Under the pieces are notes generated by a model that saw nothing but the letters and a program-made list of their open reading frames with translations, ran no database searches and had not been told where the DNA came from. Positions 1-8,584 of a stretch of 64,000 nucleotides of DNA are shown here, piece by piece; position 1 is the first letter of the stretch; every line of letters begins with the position of its first letter. The position numbers and the translations under genes are program-made. This DNA is from Actinomycetes bacterium (GTDB lineage Bacteria > Bacillota > Sulfobacillia > Sulfobacillales > JAIMBI01): positions 1-64,000 of the forward strand of contig JAIMBI010000015.1 of the NCBI GenBank assembly GCA_023565505.1, in the 5' to 3' direction.

Positions 1-115
1 CCGCCGCCGCCCCCGCCCGCGGCCCCCCCGCCGGCCGGGGCGCCGGCCGGGCGGCCCCCCCCCGCCGGGCGCCGGGGGGGCCGGGGGGCGCCGCCCGGGG
101 GGGCGCCCGGCCCCG
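1..115. other. G/C-only low-complexity tract at window edge
   Basis: The first 115 bases contain only G and C, mostly as runs of C or G and CCG/GGC units; the first T is at 116. No stop codon is possible in any frame here, so open frames running into it carry no coding information from this stretch. It could be a Pro/Gly/Ala-rich protein tail or low-quality sequence at a contig end. I cannot distinguish these from the sequence alone. Confidence 0.7.
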
Positions 116-272
116 TGGGGCCGGCCGCCGGCAGGATGGCCTCGAGTCGGGTGGCCGCCGCCGTGGGCGAGGTCACCGCAGGCCCCGGGGGGGCGCCCCG
201 CAGGTGCCAGCCCAGCCAGAACATGGCCCAGCCCAGGACGAGGCCCCATCCGAGGCGGCGGACCGTCTTCAC
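1..272 (-). CDS. Unrecognised N-terminal membrane-anchored protein, partial
   Basis: A GTG at 272-270 follows the ctaG stop by 16 bases. It opens a frame beginning V-K-T-V-R-R, then a Trp/Leu-rich hydrophobic segment of about 20 residues (LGWGLVLGWAMFWLGW), then an Ala/Pro-rich stretch. This looks like an uncleaved signal anchor. The frame runs off the window through the G/C-only tract, so its length and function are unknown. Its position as the last gene of the cytochrome oxidase operon suggests a small accessory or secreted redox protein, but no family was recognised. The upstream AGGGGGA is a possible ribosome binding site. Confidence 0.3.
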   Translation of the reverse strand, partial: MKTVRRLGWGLVLGWAMFWLGWHLRGAPPGPAVTSPTAAATRLEAILPAAGPTGPGAPPGGAPRPPRRPAGGGRPAGAPAGGGAAGGGGG

Positions 273-288
273 CGTGGAGGTCCCCCTG

Positions 289-1140
289 TCACGGCCCGCT
301 CTGGGAGTACGGCCCCCCGCGCCGGGCCGCACGCGCCGCCGCGAGGTCGATGGGCGGACGGGGCCGCCGCCTGCGGCCGCCGAGCGCGTCCTGCCGGACC
401 CACTCGCGGAACGCCTGCACGAAGACGGCCCCGTACGCCACCAGCGCCCACGCCTTCATCAGGATCCCGGCGAGTCGCTGGTCGTTGAGCGGGTCGACGC
501 CGACGGACCGGGTCGGCTCCACGTAGGGCGGGTAGAGCAGCACCGCGTTGAACGTCATGTAGGCGAAGAGCGGCGTCAACAGCAGACCGGCGATAAAGAG
601 GTAGACCAACCGGAGACCGGGATGCAGTCGCTCGCCGCGGGCCGGGTTCAACACCGGCCACCACATCGTGACGGCCGCCAGCGTCAGGAGCACCCGGGTC
701 GCCCAGGCCACCCCGGGGTCCCGGGCCGCCGCCGCCACGGGGGGCAGCCACAGGAGCGAGAACAGCACGTTGAAGACCAGCAGCGCGGCGATGGGATGCG
801 TCATCGCCCGCCAGGCGCGGCCCAGCGGCCCCCGCCGCCAGGCGGCGACCCACGCGGCCGGGATCCCGGCCAGGCCCAGCGGCACCACCACGAGCGTGAG
901 CACGACGTCCAACCCCATCCGCGCGCTCAGGAGGCGTCCGGCCGCCGGCCCGAGGGGTCCGGCGAAAGCGAGGCCGCCTGCCGCCATGGCGCCGTAGAAC
1001 GCCAGCTTTTGCCCCCGCGCCTCGCCCGCCGACCCGTGGGGCTCAGTGCGGCCATGCAGCCGGGCATAGAGGGCCGCCCCCGCCACCCACGGCAGCACCG
1101 CCCACGGGTCGGTCGCCGTCCACCACGCCACGGCCGCCAC
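289..1140 (-). CDS. ctaG: CtaG-type cytochrome c oxidase assembly factor (caa3_CtaG family)
   Basis: This is a 283-residue polytopic membrane protein with about seven hydrophobic segments. It matches the Bacillus CtaG family, which is needed to assemble active caa3 oxidase, probably at the copper-loading step. Recognisable features are the MTHP motif near residue 117 preceding a helix, and a late segment with FAYMTF and LLYPPYV. The family name comes from these motifs and from position directly after subunit IV in a cta operon. The C-terminus is a basic tail rich in Arg. It starts at ATG 1140, 21 bases after the preceding stop. It is not the heme-synthesis or Cox11-type CtaG of proteobacteria. 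Confidence 0.82.
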   Translation of the reverse strand: MAAVAWWTATDPWAVLPWVAGAALYARLHGRTEPHGSAGEARGQKLAFYGAMAAGGLAFAGPLGPAAGRLLSARMGLDVVLTLVVVPLGLAGIPAAWVAAWRRGPLGRAWRAMTHPIAALLVFNVLFSLLWLPPVAAAARDPGVAWATRVLLTLAAVTMWWPVLNPARGERLHPGLRLVYLFIAGLLLTPLFAYMTFNAVLLYPPYVEPTRSVGVDPLNDQRLAGILMKAWALVAYGAVFVQAFREWVRQDALGGRRRRPRPPIDLAAARAARRGGPYSQSGP

Positions 1141-1161
1141 CTCCCTGCCTCCGCGGAGCGG

Positions 1162-1773
1162 CTACTTGACCTTGGTCTTCAGGTAGAGGACCACCGCCTG
1201 CACCTGGTCCGGGGACAGCCCGAGGTTCGGCATCTTGGCCCCCGACCAGACCCCCGGCGGGTCCGCGATCCAGCTCGCCAACCAGTTGGGGTCGGTGGGC
1301 CGGCCGCCCGGCACCAGGTTCACCTGCCCGGCCATGACGGCGTTGAGGTCCGGTCCCACGTGCCCGCCCTGCCCGTTCACGACGTGGCAGGCGACGCACT
1401 GGGAGGCCACGATCTGCTGCCCCTCGGCCAGGAGCTGCGCCTGGGACAGCGGCTTCGTCGGCGCCACCCCCGGGGGGGTGTACGACGTCAGGACGTAACT
1501 GATCCCCCACCCGGCCACGATGGCGATGAAGGTGCCGTATCCGAAGAACAGGCTATAGACCCGGCGGCTCCCCCGAAGGTGCATGAACAGGAACGTCTGC
1601 AGCGCGACCTGGATGGCGGCCAGCACGACGATGATGAGGACGGCGTGCGCCCGGAGCGCCGTGTTGGTGAGCACGACGTAGAACGCCATGGCCGTCAGCA
1701 CCAGGGAGATCACGCCGACGGCGACGTACATGCCGGTCGGGGAAGAGCCATGCGACGGGGCCTCCGCGTGCAC
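1162..1773 (-). CDS. ctaF: Cytochrome c oxidase subunit IV fused to a cytochrome c domain
   Basis: This is a 203-residue protein from GTG 1773. Residues 15-95 form three membrane helices with the look of the prokaryotic subunit IV (CtaF/CoxD), including FLFMHLRG between helices 2 and 3. A linker follows, then a class I cytochrome c domain: heme-binding CVACH at residues 126-130 and an axial-ligand candidate Met in AKMPNLGL at about 181. Subunit IV normally ends after the helices (about 110 residues), so the c-type domain is an addition. It lies 3 bases after ctaE. Because subunit II also carries a cytochrome c domain, the enzyme would have two fused c hemes. The fusion is read through one continuous frame with no sign of a frameshift. 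Confidence 0.85.
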   Translation of the reverse strand: MHAEAPSHGSSPTGMYVAVGVISLVLTAMAFYVVLTNTALRAHAVLIIVVLAAIQVALQTFLFMHLRGSRRVYSLFFGYGTFIAIVAGWGISYVLTSYTPPGVAPTKPLSQAQLLAEGQQIVASQCVACHVVNGQGGHVGPDLNAVMAGQVNLVPGGRPTDPNWLASWIADPPGVWSGAKMPNLGLSPDQVQAVVLYLKTKVK

Positions 1774-1776
1774 CCG

Positions 1777-2382
1777 CTAGCCCACCTTTCCGAGAAGATA
1801 CACGAGGCTGAAGATGACCACCCACACCACGTCCACGAAGTGCCAGTATAGGCCCAGCACCTGGGTCTTGGTGACCGCCTCCGCGCGGAACTCCGGGCGG
1901 TAGCTGTACACCAGCAGGGACACGAGCCAGAACACCCCGAAGAACACGTGGAGTCCGTGGAACCCGGTCAGGGTGAAGAACGCCGACCCGAACGGGCTGC
2001 TCTTGAGCGTCAGCCCGATGGAGTAGAAGTGCGTGAACTCCACCGCCTGGAACCCAAGGAAGCCCAGCCCCAGTACGGCCGTGACGACCAGCCAGCGCCG
2101 GAGCGCCGGCACGTTGCCCCGCTGGATCTGGGCGTACCCCAGCGCCATCGTCATGCTGCTGCTCAGCAGGATGATGGTGCCGAGGAACGTGAGCGGCAGG
2201 TCGAAGGCCTGCTGCGGCGTGATGCCGTGATTGGTCTGGGTGTGCAGCAGGAGGTAGGTGCCGATGAGCGAGGCGAAGAACACCGCCTCCGCCGACAACC
2301 ACACCCAAAGCGCCAGGGTCGCGTTGTCCGGCGGTGCGGCCGCCACCACCTCCGGGACCCCGGTGGGCGCCTCCTTAACCAT
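1777..2382 (-). CDS. ctaE: Cytochrome c oxidase subunit III
   Basis: This is a 201-residue membrane protein with about five helices, the short Bacillus-type subunit III. Conserved segments include WLSAEAVFFASL near the start, EFTHFYSIGLTL, TGFHGLHVFFG and the C-terminal YWHFVDVVWVVIF. It stabilises the catalytic core of the caa3 oxidase and does not bind metals. ATG 2382 was chosen over an upstream in-frame ATG at 2427. It has an AGGAGGAGG ribosome binding site lying inside the 3' end of ctaD, and the two genes overlap by 8 bases, which suggests translational coupling. Confidence 0.95.
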   Translation of the reverse strand: MVKEAPTGVPEVVAAAPPDNATLALWVWLSAEAVFFASLIGTYLLLHTQTNHGITPQQAFDLPLTFLGTIILLSSSMTMALGYAQIQRGNVPALRRWLVVTAVLGLGFLGFQAVEFTHFYSIGLTLKSSPFGSAFFTLTGFHGLHVFFGVFWLVSLLVYSYRPEFRAEAVTKTQVLGLYWHFVDVVWVVIFSLVYLLGKVG

Positions 2383-4264
2383 CCGCCCGCACCTCCTCCT
2401 CGGCCTCCTCGATCCGCACGTACTCACCCGGGTCGCGCTCGAACATCGACCGGTGCAGCACCACGGCCAACACCGCGAGGCCCAGGATCTCGAGCCACAG
2501 TTGCCGGAAGATGAACCCGTACCCCGTGGCCATGAGCGTCACAGCCAGGGCGAAGGGGACCATCGTGGGCTTCGGCAGGTGGATCATCCCCGGCGGCCCG
2601 TGGTGCTCCTCCTGGGCCGCGATCATCCGCCCGTTGCCGTGGTGCTTCTCCACCCACCAGGCGTCATGCCCCCGCACCACCGGGATGTGGGCGAAGTTGT
2701 AGGCCGGCGGCGGCGACGGGATGGACCACTCCAGCGTCCTGGCGTCCCACGGGTCGTTGGCGGCCTTAGCGCCGCGCCGGAGCGACTGCATCAGGTTGAC
2801 CAGGAACACCACGATGCCCGCGGCGAGGATGAACACGCCGTCCGTGGCCACCTGGTTCCAGAAGGTGAACCCGAGGCCGGCCGGGTAGGTGAAGATGCGG
2901 CGCGGCATGCCCATCAGGCCGAGGAAGTGCATCGGGAAGAACGTCACGTTGAACCCGATGAACACCAGCCAGAAGTTCCACTTGCCCATCCGCTCGTCCA
3001 GGAGCCGCCCCGTGATCTTGGGGAACCAGTAGTAGATCCCGGCGAACAGGGCGAACAGCGATCCGCCGATGAGCACGTAGTGGAAGTGCGCCACGACGAA
3101 GTAGCTGTTGTTGAACTGCAGGTCCGCCGGCGCCAGCGCCAGCATCACCCCGCTCATCCCGCCCACGGTGAAGCAGAAGAGGAAGCCGACAGCCCACAGC
3201 ATCGCCGTGGTGAACCGGATCCGCCCGCCCCACATAGTCGCGAGCCAGTTGAACACCTTGACCCCTGTGGGCACCGCGATGAGCATGGACGTCAGGGCGA
3301 AGATGGCGTTGACCCACGGGCCGTACCCCAGGGTGAACATGTGGTGCACCCACACCATGAAGGACAGGAACCCGATCGCCATCGTCGCCAGGACCATGCT
3401 GGCGTAGCCGAACAAGGGCTTCCGGGCGAAGACCGGAACCACCTCGGAGATGATCCCGAACGCGGGCAGGATGAGGATGTAGACCTCCGGGTGTCCGAAG
3501 ATCCAGAAGAGGTTCGCCCAGAGCAGGGGGCTCGACCCCGAGCCGGCGTTGAAGAACTGCGCCCCGAAGAGCCGGTCGAACGTCTGCAGGAACAGGTTGA
3601 CCGTCAGCGGCGGGAACGCGAAGAGGATCAGGATCATCGTGACGAAGGTCGTCCACACGAACATCGGCAGGCGCATGAAGCTCATGCCGGGCGCCCGCAT
3701 GTTGACGATGGTCACGACGAAGTTGATGGCCGAGATGAGGGTGCCGATCCCCGCGATCTGCAAGCCGATGTCGTAGAAGTCGATGCCGACGCCCGGGTTG
3801 AACTGGGGCCCGCTGATGGGCTCGTAGTTGAACCAGCCCGCGTTGGGCGCCCCGCCGAGGAACCAGCTGGTGTTGAGCATCAGCCCGCCAACGAAGAAGA
3901 GCCAGAAGCTCAGGGCGTTGAGCCGCGGGAACGCGACGTCCCGCGCGCCGATCTGCAGCGGCACGACCGCGTTCACGAACCCGATGAGCAGCGGCATCAC
4001 GCCGAGGAAGATCATCGTGGTGCCGTGCATCGTGAACAGCTCGTTGAACGCCGCGGCGCTCACCACGTGCTGGTCCGGCGCGGCCAGCTGCAGCCGCATG
4101 ATGAAGGCCTCGACGCCGCCGACGAGGAAGAAGAACAGCCCCGCCGAGAGGTAGAGAATCGCGATCTTCTTGTGGTCCACGGCGGACAGCCAGCTGACCA
4201 GGAACCCCTGGCGCTCGGCCTGTCCGTAGGCCGCGTGGGTCAGTCGTTCCGAAGTGGTGGCCAT
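2375..4264 (-). CDS. ctaD: Cytochrome c oxidase subunit I
   Basis: This is a 629-residue catalytic subunit of an aa3/caa3 heme-copper oxidase. It carries the low-spin heme ligand in MHGTTMIF, the CuB/cross-linked His-Tyr motif GHPEVYILILP, the paired His of WVHHMFT, and the HFHYVL pair for heme a3 and heme a. The Glu in GHPEVY marks a D-channel (A1-type) enzyme. It contains about 12 core helices plus C-terminal extra helices, consistent with the long Bacillus form. It reduces O2 to water and pumps protons. A strong GGAGGGGGGA ribosome binding site precedes ATG 4264. It is the second gene of the cta operon, 46 bases after ctaC. Confidence 0.97.
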   Translation of the reverse strand: MATTSERLTHAAYGQAERQGFLVSWLSAVDHKKIAILYLSAGLFFFLVGGVEAFIMRLQLAAPDQHVVSAAAFNELFTMHGTTMIFLGVMPLLIGFVNAVVPLQIGARDVAFPRLNALSFWLFFVGGLMLNTSWFLGGAPNAGWFNYEPISGPQFNPGVGIDFYDIGLQIAGIGTLISAINFVVTIVNMRAPGMSFMRLPMFVWTTFVTMILILFAFPPLTVNLFLQTFDRLFGAQFFNAGSGSSPLLWANLFWIFGHPEVYILILPAFGIISEVVPVFARKPLFGYASMVLATMAIGFLSFMVWVHHMFTLGYGPWVNAIFALTSMLIAVPTGVKVFNWLATMWGGRIRFTTAMLWAVGFLFCFTVGGMSGVMLALAPADLQFNNSYFVVAHFHYVLIGGSLFALFAGIYYWFPKITGRLLDERMGKWNFWLVFIGFNVTFFPMHFLGLMGMPRRIFTYPAGLGFTFWNQVATDGVFILAAGIVVFLVNLMQSLRRGAKAANDPWDARTLEWSIPSPPPAYNFAHIPVVRGHDAWWVEKHHGNGRMIAAQEEHHGPPGMIHLPKPTMVPFALAVTLMATGYGFIFRQLWLEILGLAVLAVVLHRSMFERDPGEYVRIEEAEEEVRADG

Positions 4265-4310
4265 CGGACTCCCCCCTCCATCTCCGCGCTCGCCAAAACC
4301 CCGCCCGTCG

Positions 4311-5339
4311 TCATCGGAGGCTCTCCAGGTAGGCGACGATGGCGCGGATCTCGTTCTCCGGCAGGTGCAGGTTCGGCATCAACGCGCCCGGCTTGACCGC
4401 CTGCGGATCGCGGATCCACGCGGCCAGGTTGGCGGGCGTGTTCGGCACCAGGTTGCCCGCGATCATCAACCGCCCCGTCAGGTCCGTCAGGTTGGGGCCG
4501 ACCTGCCCCTCGAAGTTGGTCCCCGCGATGGTGTGACACCCGCTGCACCCGGCCTTCGCGAAGTCAATCATCCCCTGCTGCGCGAGGGCCGAGGTCGGCG
4601 TGCTCTGCGGATGCAGCATGGCCTGGGTCCACGCGGCGAACTGCTGCGGCGTCTGCGCGTCGATGACGAGCCGCATGTCCGCGTGCGCCGTCCCGCAGAA
4701 CTCCGCGCACTGGCCGCGGTAGATGCCGGGCTGGTCGGCTTCGATCCACATGTAGTTGGTCTTGCCCGGGACCAGGTCGGTCTTGCCGCCGAGCCGCGGC
4801 ACCCAGAAGGCGTGCAGCACGTCCGTCGAGGTCAGCTCGAGCAGGACCTTCTGGCCCACCGGGATGTGGATTTCGTTGGCCGTCGTGAGGTTGTTGTAGG
4901 TCGGATACTGCACCGACCACCAGAACTGGTGCCCCACGACCTTGATCGGCAGCGCGTTCTTGGTCGCCGGGGACGCGCTCAGGCTGAACGACTGCTTGAC
5001 CGTCCCCACCGCCAGGAGCGCCAGCAGGAGGAACGGAACGATCGTCCACAAGAGTTCCAGGCGGTTGTCGCCCTCGGTCTGCGGAGGCAACCCCCTCTGG
5101 CCCGGCCGCTCCCGGAACCGGATGATGGCCAGCACCAGGACCGTGGCCACGACCAGGAAAATCTCAACCATGATCCAGAAACTCGAACCGATGAGCTGCA
5201 GCTGATCCTGGGCCACCGGACCCGCCGGCTGCACCATGGACTGCGGCCCTTCGAGGAACCCGCATCCCGTCAGGCCGACCGCCAAGAAGGTCGCCAGCGG
5301 GACCCACTTCCCGACGCGCCGCCACCGATTGGCCAACAC
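4311..5339 (-). CDS. ctaC: Cytochrome c oxidase subunit II with fused cytochrome c (caa3 type)
   Basis: This is a 342-residue protein. The N-terminus ends in a lipobox LTGC with the lipidated Cys at residue 26, followed by two helices (about 54-75 and 96-115). The extracellular cupredoxin domain has the CuA ligands His176, Cys211, Cys215, His219 and Met222 (GQCAEFCGTAHADM). A C-terminal cytochrome c domain contains CSGCH at 265-269. This is the classical caa3 architecture in Gram-positive bacteria, passing electrons from a c-type donor to CuA. The start is GTG 5339 with a GGGGGCGGTGA sequence upstream. It is the first gene of the operon. Confidence 0.96.
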   Translation of the reverse strand: MLANRWRRVGKWVPLATFLAVGLTGCGFLEGPQSMVQPAGPVAQDQLQLIGSSFWIMVEIFLVVATVLVLAIIRFRERPGQRGLPPQTEGDNRLELLWTIVPFLLLALLAVGTVKQSFSLSASPATKNALPIKVVGHQFWWSVQYPTYNNLTTANEIHIPVGQKVLLELTSTDVLHAFWVPRLGGKTDLVPGKTNYMWIEADQPGIYRGQCAEFCGTAHADMRLVIDAQTPQQFAAWTQAMLHPQSTPTSALAQQGMIDFAKAGCSGCHTIAGTNFEGQVGPNLTDLTGRLMIAGNLVPNTPANLAAWIRDPQAVKPGALMPNLHLPENEIRAIVAYLESLR

Positions 5340-5618
5340 TCACCGCCCCCACGGCCCACCACAGAGTGACGAGCACAGATAACAATTGCGTCCAAAATGA
5401 CTACGAACCCCGGTAACCTTGGCCGTACCCTGAGTATTCTCGAAACGCGTCCGACACGTCCACCGGTTCGGGGTCGTCGGTTCCGGGAATCGCTTCAGGA
5501 TGCGGCGCTCAAGGCCGGGCGCACACCAAGAATCGGGCGACACCGCTCGCCCAAGACACTGCCATCCTACCCCTCCGTCGGAGAGGCGGTCAAGGCGCCG
5601 CGGGCCGCTCGCCGGGGA
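5340..5618. other. Intergenic region upstream of the cta operon
   Basis: This 279-base stretch is less GC-rich than its surroundings near 5,360-5,410. It must carry the cta operon promoter on the minus strand and the 3' end of the downstream-facing methyltransferase transcript. A TTATCT hexamer on the minus strand (5382-5377) could be a -10 box, but no convincing -35 lies 16-18 bases upstream. No gene or clear terminator was seen. Confidence 0.4.
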
Positions 5619-6254
5619 CTAGGAGGGACGCGGGCGCGCCACTACTCCGTGCTGGAGCCGTCCCCGCCGGGCCGCGGCGACGTCGAATCCTGCGGCCGTG
5701 ACCAGGTCCCGGACCGCCTTTTCCGACAGGTAGTGCGGATCCGGCCAGTACTCCACTACGACCAGGCGCCCGTCCTCGCGGAGCACCCGCCGGACCTCCG
5801 CCAAAGCCCGCGTCCGTCCGGGAGGGGGTACCTCCCCCAGCACCGCGACCATCACCACGAGGTCCAGCGACCGGGAAGGCCACGGGAGGTCCCGCGCGTC
5901 GGCCACGTCGAGGCGGACCCGGGCCCCGTAGCCCTGCCGCCATAACCGCGCCGCGGTCGCCCTGACGGCGGCGGCCTGCCGGTCGACGCCCCACAGCCGT
6001 CCGTCCGGGCCCACGGCCGCGGCGAGCGCCGCCGCCACCACCCCGATCCCCGTGCCGACCTCCCCCACCCTGAGGCCGGTCACGGTGCCGGCCAGTTCCA
6101 GCACGAACCCCGGGGGAAACCAGGCCCGGCGCAAGGGATTCTCGAGGAACAGGCCCTCGAGCCAGAAGGGCATGGGGCCCGGCGCGAGCCGCCCCTGGAC
6201 CCTCAGCGCGCCGAACCCGAACACCAGTGCCGCGACGATGCCCACGATCCACAA
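5619..6254 (-). CDS. Class I SAM-dependent methyltransferase with N-terminal membrane anchor
   Basis: This is a 211-residue protein. The first 20 residues are a hydrophobic anchor (MWIVGIVAALVFGFGALRV). Next come an amphipathic linker and a Rossmann methyltransferase core: motif I GEVGTGIGV near residues 64-72, an acidic residue in WGVDRQ for the SAM ribose, motif LDVADARDLPW, and LDLVVMVAVLGE. The later REDGRLVVVEYWP is typical of the UbiE/methyltransferase-11 family. The substrate is unknown. Membrane association suggests a lipid or quinone. It sits alone between the cta operon and a divergently read carboxypeptidase. Confidence 0.7.
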   Translation of the reverse strand: MWIVGIVAALVFGFGALRVQGRLAPGPMPFWLEGLFLENPLRRAWFPPGFVLELAGTVTGLRVGEVGTGIGVVAAALAAAVGPDGRLWGVDRQAAAVRATAARLWRQGYGARVRLDVADARDLPWPSRSLDLVVMVAVLGEVPPPGRTRALAEVRRVLREDGRLVVVEYWPDPHYLSEKAVRDLVTAAGFDVAAARRGRLQHGVVARPRPS

Positions 6255-6670
6255 CGCTGACCCGCTCCTGTCCCGGCCGCCGCGGGAGGATCCCGACCGT
6301 CAGATCCGTGCCCGCCCGGGACGGCCGCCGGGGAGGGATTCGACCTCCGGCGCCGGGATGCCTGCCGCCGGGCTGCGCCTCGGCCCGGGGACGCGCCCCT
6401 CCCGGACCGCATAAGATGATCGCGCCCGGTCCGGGACCCGTCCTTTGCGCGGCACCGCCGCGTGCTCCGCCGCGTCCGGCTCCGCCGCAGTCCCTCCGGC
6501 CCCGCCCGACCGCGCCGGTTCCGACAGGCTACCCCGGAGAACGAATATTTGCGTTGGAAGTCGAATCTCGTTGGGGTTTCGGTCCAAGGTTTGTACAATC
6601 GAAGGCGCGAGGACGTGGGACCGGCTTCTGCCGGCGCCCGCGCCGGAGAACCGGACGAGGAGGCTCGCCC
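6255..6670. other. Divergent intergenic region before the carboxypeptidase gene
   Basis: This stretch of about 416 bases has two parts. Positions 6255-6535 are extremely GC-rich and show no convincing coding signal. From 6541 to 6600 the base composition drops and a good promoter is present (annotated separately). No ribosome binding site or start codon with family-like protein content was found before 6671. Confidence 0.4.
6571..6599 (+). promoter_or_regulatory. Housekeeping sigma promoter for the carboxypeptidase gene
   Basis: TTGGGG at 6571-6576 and TACAAT at 6594-6599 are separated by exactly 17 bases. This matches a vegetative sigma-70/SigA promoter (5/6 of the -10; TTG and 3' variation in the -35). 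Transcription would start near 6606, leaving a leader of about 65 bases. It sits in a local AT-rich island. Confidence 0.6.
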
Positions 6671-7666
6671 GTGCGCCGTCGCCGTCGGCTGGCGTTCCGT
6701 GGATACGTCTTGCTGGCCTTCGTGGCATTCCTGCTCTTTTGGGGTTTCGGCCGTCGGGCGTCCCTCCCCCGGCCCGCGGGAGCCGCCCCCGCCCGCACGG
6801 TCCGGCAGTCGAGCGTCGCCCGGGTCCCCGCGCCCCCCCCGCCCGTGACATGGGTGGCCGACCGGCAGGATCCGCCGAGCCCGGTCCACGAACCCGACGG
6901 CATCCTGCTGGTCTACGGGCAGCCGACGCCGCTCTGGGCCCAGAACCCCGACGCCCCCGGCCCCATCGCCTCGACCACCAAGCTCATGACCGCCTACCTG
7001 GCCAGCCAGGCGCTGCCGCTGGACCAGGTGGTGACCATCAGCGACCAGGCGGCCGCGACCGGGGGATCGGAGATGTTCCTCAAGCCGGGGGACCGGTTCA
7101 CCGTCCGCCAACTGCTGACCGGCATGGTCCTCCGGAGCGCCAACAACGCCGCCGTCGCGCTGGCCGAGGCCGCCTCCGGCTCGACGGCGGCGTTCGTGGC
7201 CGAGATGAACCGGACCGCCGCCGCGCTCGGCCTCCGAGCGACCCATTTCGCCGACCCCGACGGGCTCGACCCCGCCTCGGCCTCCTCGGCGGCGGACCTG
7301 GCCCGTATCGCCGAGCTCGACCTCGCCTCGCCGACCCTTCGCCGCATCTTCACCCTCAAGCAGACCTCGCTGCCCGAGAACCCCACGGTGGTCAACATCG
7401 ACGGGATGGTCTGGCGGGACCCGACCTCGCTGGGCCTGAAAACCGGGTGGACCTCGGAGGCGGGCGCGTGCCTGGTGTTCGCCGCCACCCGCCCCGTCGA
7501 CGGCGTGCCCGTGACCCTGGTGGGGGTGTTGCTCCACGGGCGGACCTTCCCCCAGGAATACCAGGACGCCGAGAACCTCCTCAACTGGGGCTACGCCGCT
7601 ATCGGCCCCACGGTCGCGGCCTTGAAAGCCCGGGGGGCGCTCCCGGCGCTCACGCCCCCGGGCTAG
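6671..7666 (+). CDS. D-alanyl-D-alanine carboxypeptidase (serine peptidase S11, DacF-like)
   Basis: This is a 331-residue penicillin-binding protein of low molecular weight. After a basic N-terminus there is a membrane/signal segment (residues 9-25) and a Pro-rich linker. The three catalytic motifs are in order: S100-TTK, S155-A-N157 and K256-T-G258. It trims the terminal D-Ala of peptidoglycan pentapeptides outside the membrane. GTG 6671 was chosen because GAGGAGG lies 9 bases upstream and the membrane segment follows at once. The open frame extends much further upstream but that part looks non-coding. The usual long C-terminal PBP5 domain is not obvious. It overlaps the convergent deacetylase gene by 4 bases at their stops. 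Confidence 0.88.
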   Translation: MRRRRRLAFRGYVLLAFVAFLLFWGFGRRASLPRPAGAAPARTVRQSSVARVPAPPPPVTWVADRQDPPSPVHEPDGILLVYGQPTPLWAQNPDAPGPIASTTKLMTAYLASQALPLDQVVTISDQAAATGGSEMFLKPGDRFTVRQLLTGMVLRSANNAAVALAEAASGSTAAFVAEMNRTAAALGLRATHFADPDGLDPASASSAADLARIAELDLASPTLRRIFTLKQTSLPENPTVVNIDGMVWRDPTSLGLKTGWTSEAGACLVFAATRPVDGVPVTLVGVLLHGRTFPQEYQDAENLLNWGYAAIGPTVAALKARGALPALTPPG

Positions 7667-8367
7667 ATGCGGCTCTTGTTGATGCGGAGAAGCTGGCCCA
7701 CCGTGACGAAGCGGTAACCCTGCCCCTTGAGGGCCGGGATGAGGGTGCGCACCGCGTCCACGGTCGCGGCGCTCGAGTTCGTGCCGTCGTGGAAGATCAC
7801 AATGGCGCCGGGCCGCACGGTCTTCAGCACGAGGTCCGTCATCTGCTGGGCCGTGAACCGGTGCCGCCAGTCCTGCGGATCCACGGACCACCCCACCACC
7901 GTGTAGCCCAGGGATCCCAGCGTGGAGAGCGCGGTACGGTCCCACACGCCCGCCGGCAGCCGGTAGAGCGTGGGCGCCGGAGCCCCTGCGGTCTCGATCG
8001 CCTGGGCCCCCTGGCGGACCTCGTCCACGATGGCCGCCCGATCCAGACCCCGTAGACGCCGGTGCCGAAACCCGTGGTTGCCGATCTCCATCCCCGCCTG
8101 GACTTCCTGCGCGACCAACTCCGGATGCCGGACGACCTCCTGCCCGATCACGAAGAACGTAGCCGGCACCTTGTCGGCCCGGAGGATGCCCAGAATCTGG
8201 GGCGTCCACCGCGCCGTGGGTCCGTCGTCGAACGTGAACGCCACGACCTTCTCCGACGTCGGCACCTCGGTCACCACCCGCGCCGGGGCGGCCACCGCCG
8301 CGCCGACCCCCAGTCCCGCCCGGTACGCGCCCACGGCCAGCACGGCCGCCGCCAGGACGGCCATCAT
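7663..8367 (-). CDS. Polysaccharide deacetylase (NodB domain)
   Basis: This is a 234-residue secreted or membrane-anchored enzyme. An N-terminal hydrophobic segment (residues 2-28) is followed by the NodB catalytic domain. The domain has FTFDDGPT with the paired Asp at 47-48, the metal ligands in NHGFRH (His98, His102), RLPAG, the WSVDPQDW motif and IFHDGT. It is a carbohydrate esterase family 4 member that removes acetyl groups from peptidoglycan or another N-acetylated glycan, and is often a sporulation or wall-modifying protein (PdaA/B-like) in Bacillota. ATG 8367 is chosen; AAAGGAGG lies somewhat far upstream (about 23 bases), so the start is uncertain. Confidence 0.85.
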   Translation of the reverse strand: MMAVLAAAVLAVGAYRAGLGVGAAVAAPARVVTEVPTSEKVVAFTFDDGPTARWTPQILGILRADKVPATFFVIGQEVVRHPELVAQEVQAGMEIGNHGFRHRRLRGLDRAAIVDEVRQGAQAIETAGAPAPTLYRLPAGVWDRTALSTLGSLGYTVVGWSVDPQDWRHRFTAQQMTDLVLKTVRPGAIVIFHDGTNSSAATVDAVRTLIPALKGQGYRFVTVGQLLRINKSRI

Positions 8368-8584
8368 CCAGCGTCGCCGCGTGCCCCTCGCCTCCTTTCC
8401 CTCCCCGGGGGGCGCCGTCCCGCCCTCGGGGAGCGTCTGGCGGATGGGTATGACCGCGGCGGGAGCGGCATGCGGGCGGCACGGACATTTCGCCGGGTCC
8501 GGACGTATGGTAGCCCGGGACCTTCTTCGGCCGACGCGCCCCCGGGCGCGCCGGCGGACACCCTTGCACGAAAGGAGTGCCGCG

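Noticed and set aside
2258-4396. Long open frame on the plus strand opposite the oxidase subunit I gene
   Set aside because: Its product is a charge-biased Arg/Glu/His/Pro string without domains. It mirrors the conserved subunit I gene and reflects high GC at third codon positions.
5340-5410. Sigma-70 promoter for the cta operon (TTATCT as -10)
   Set aside because: No -35 match at 16-18 bases; left as an unassigned intergenic region.
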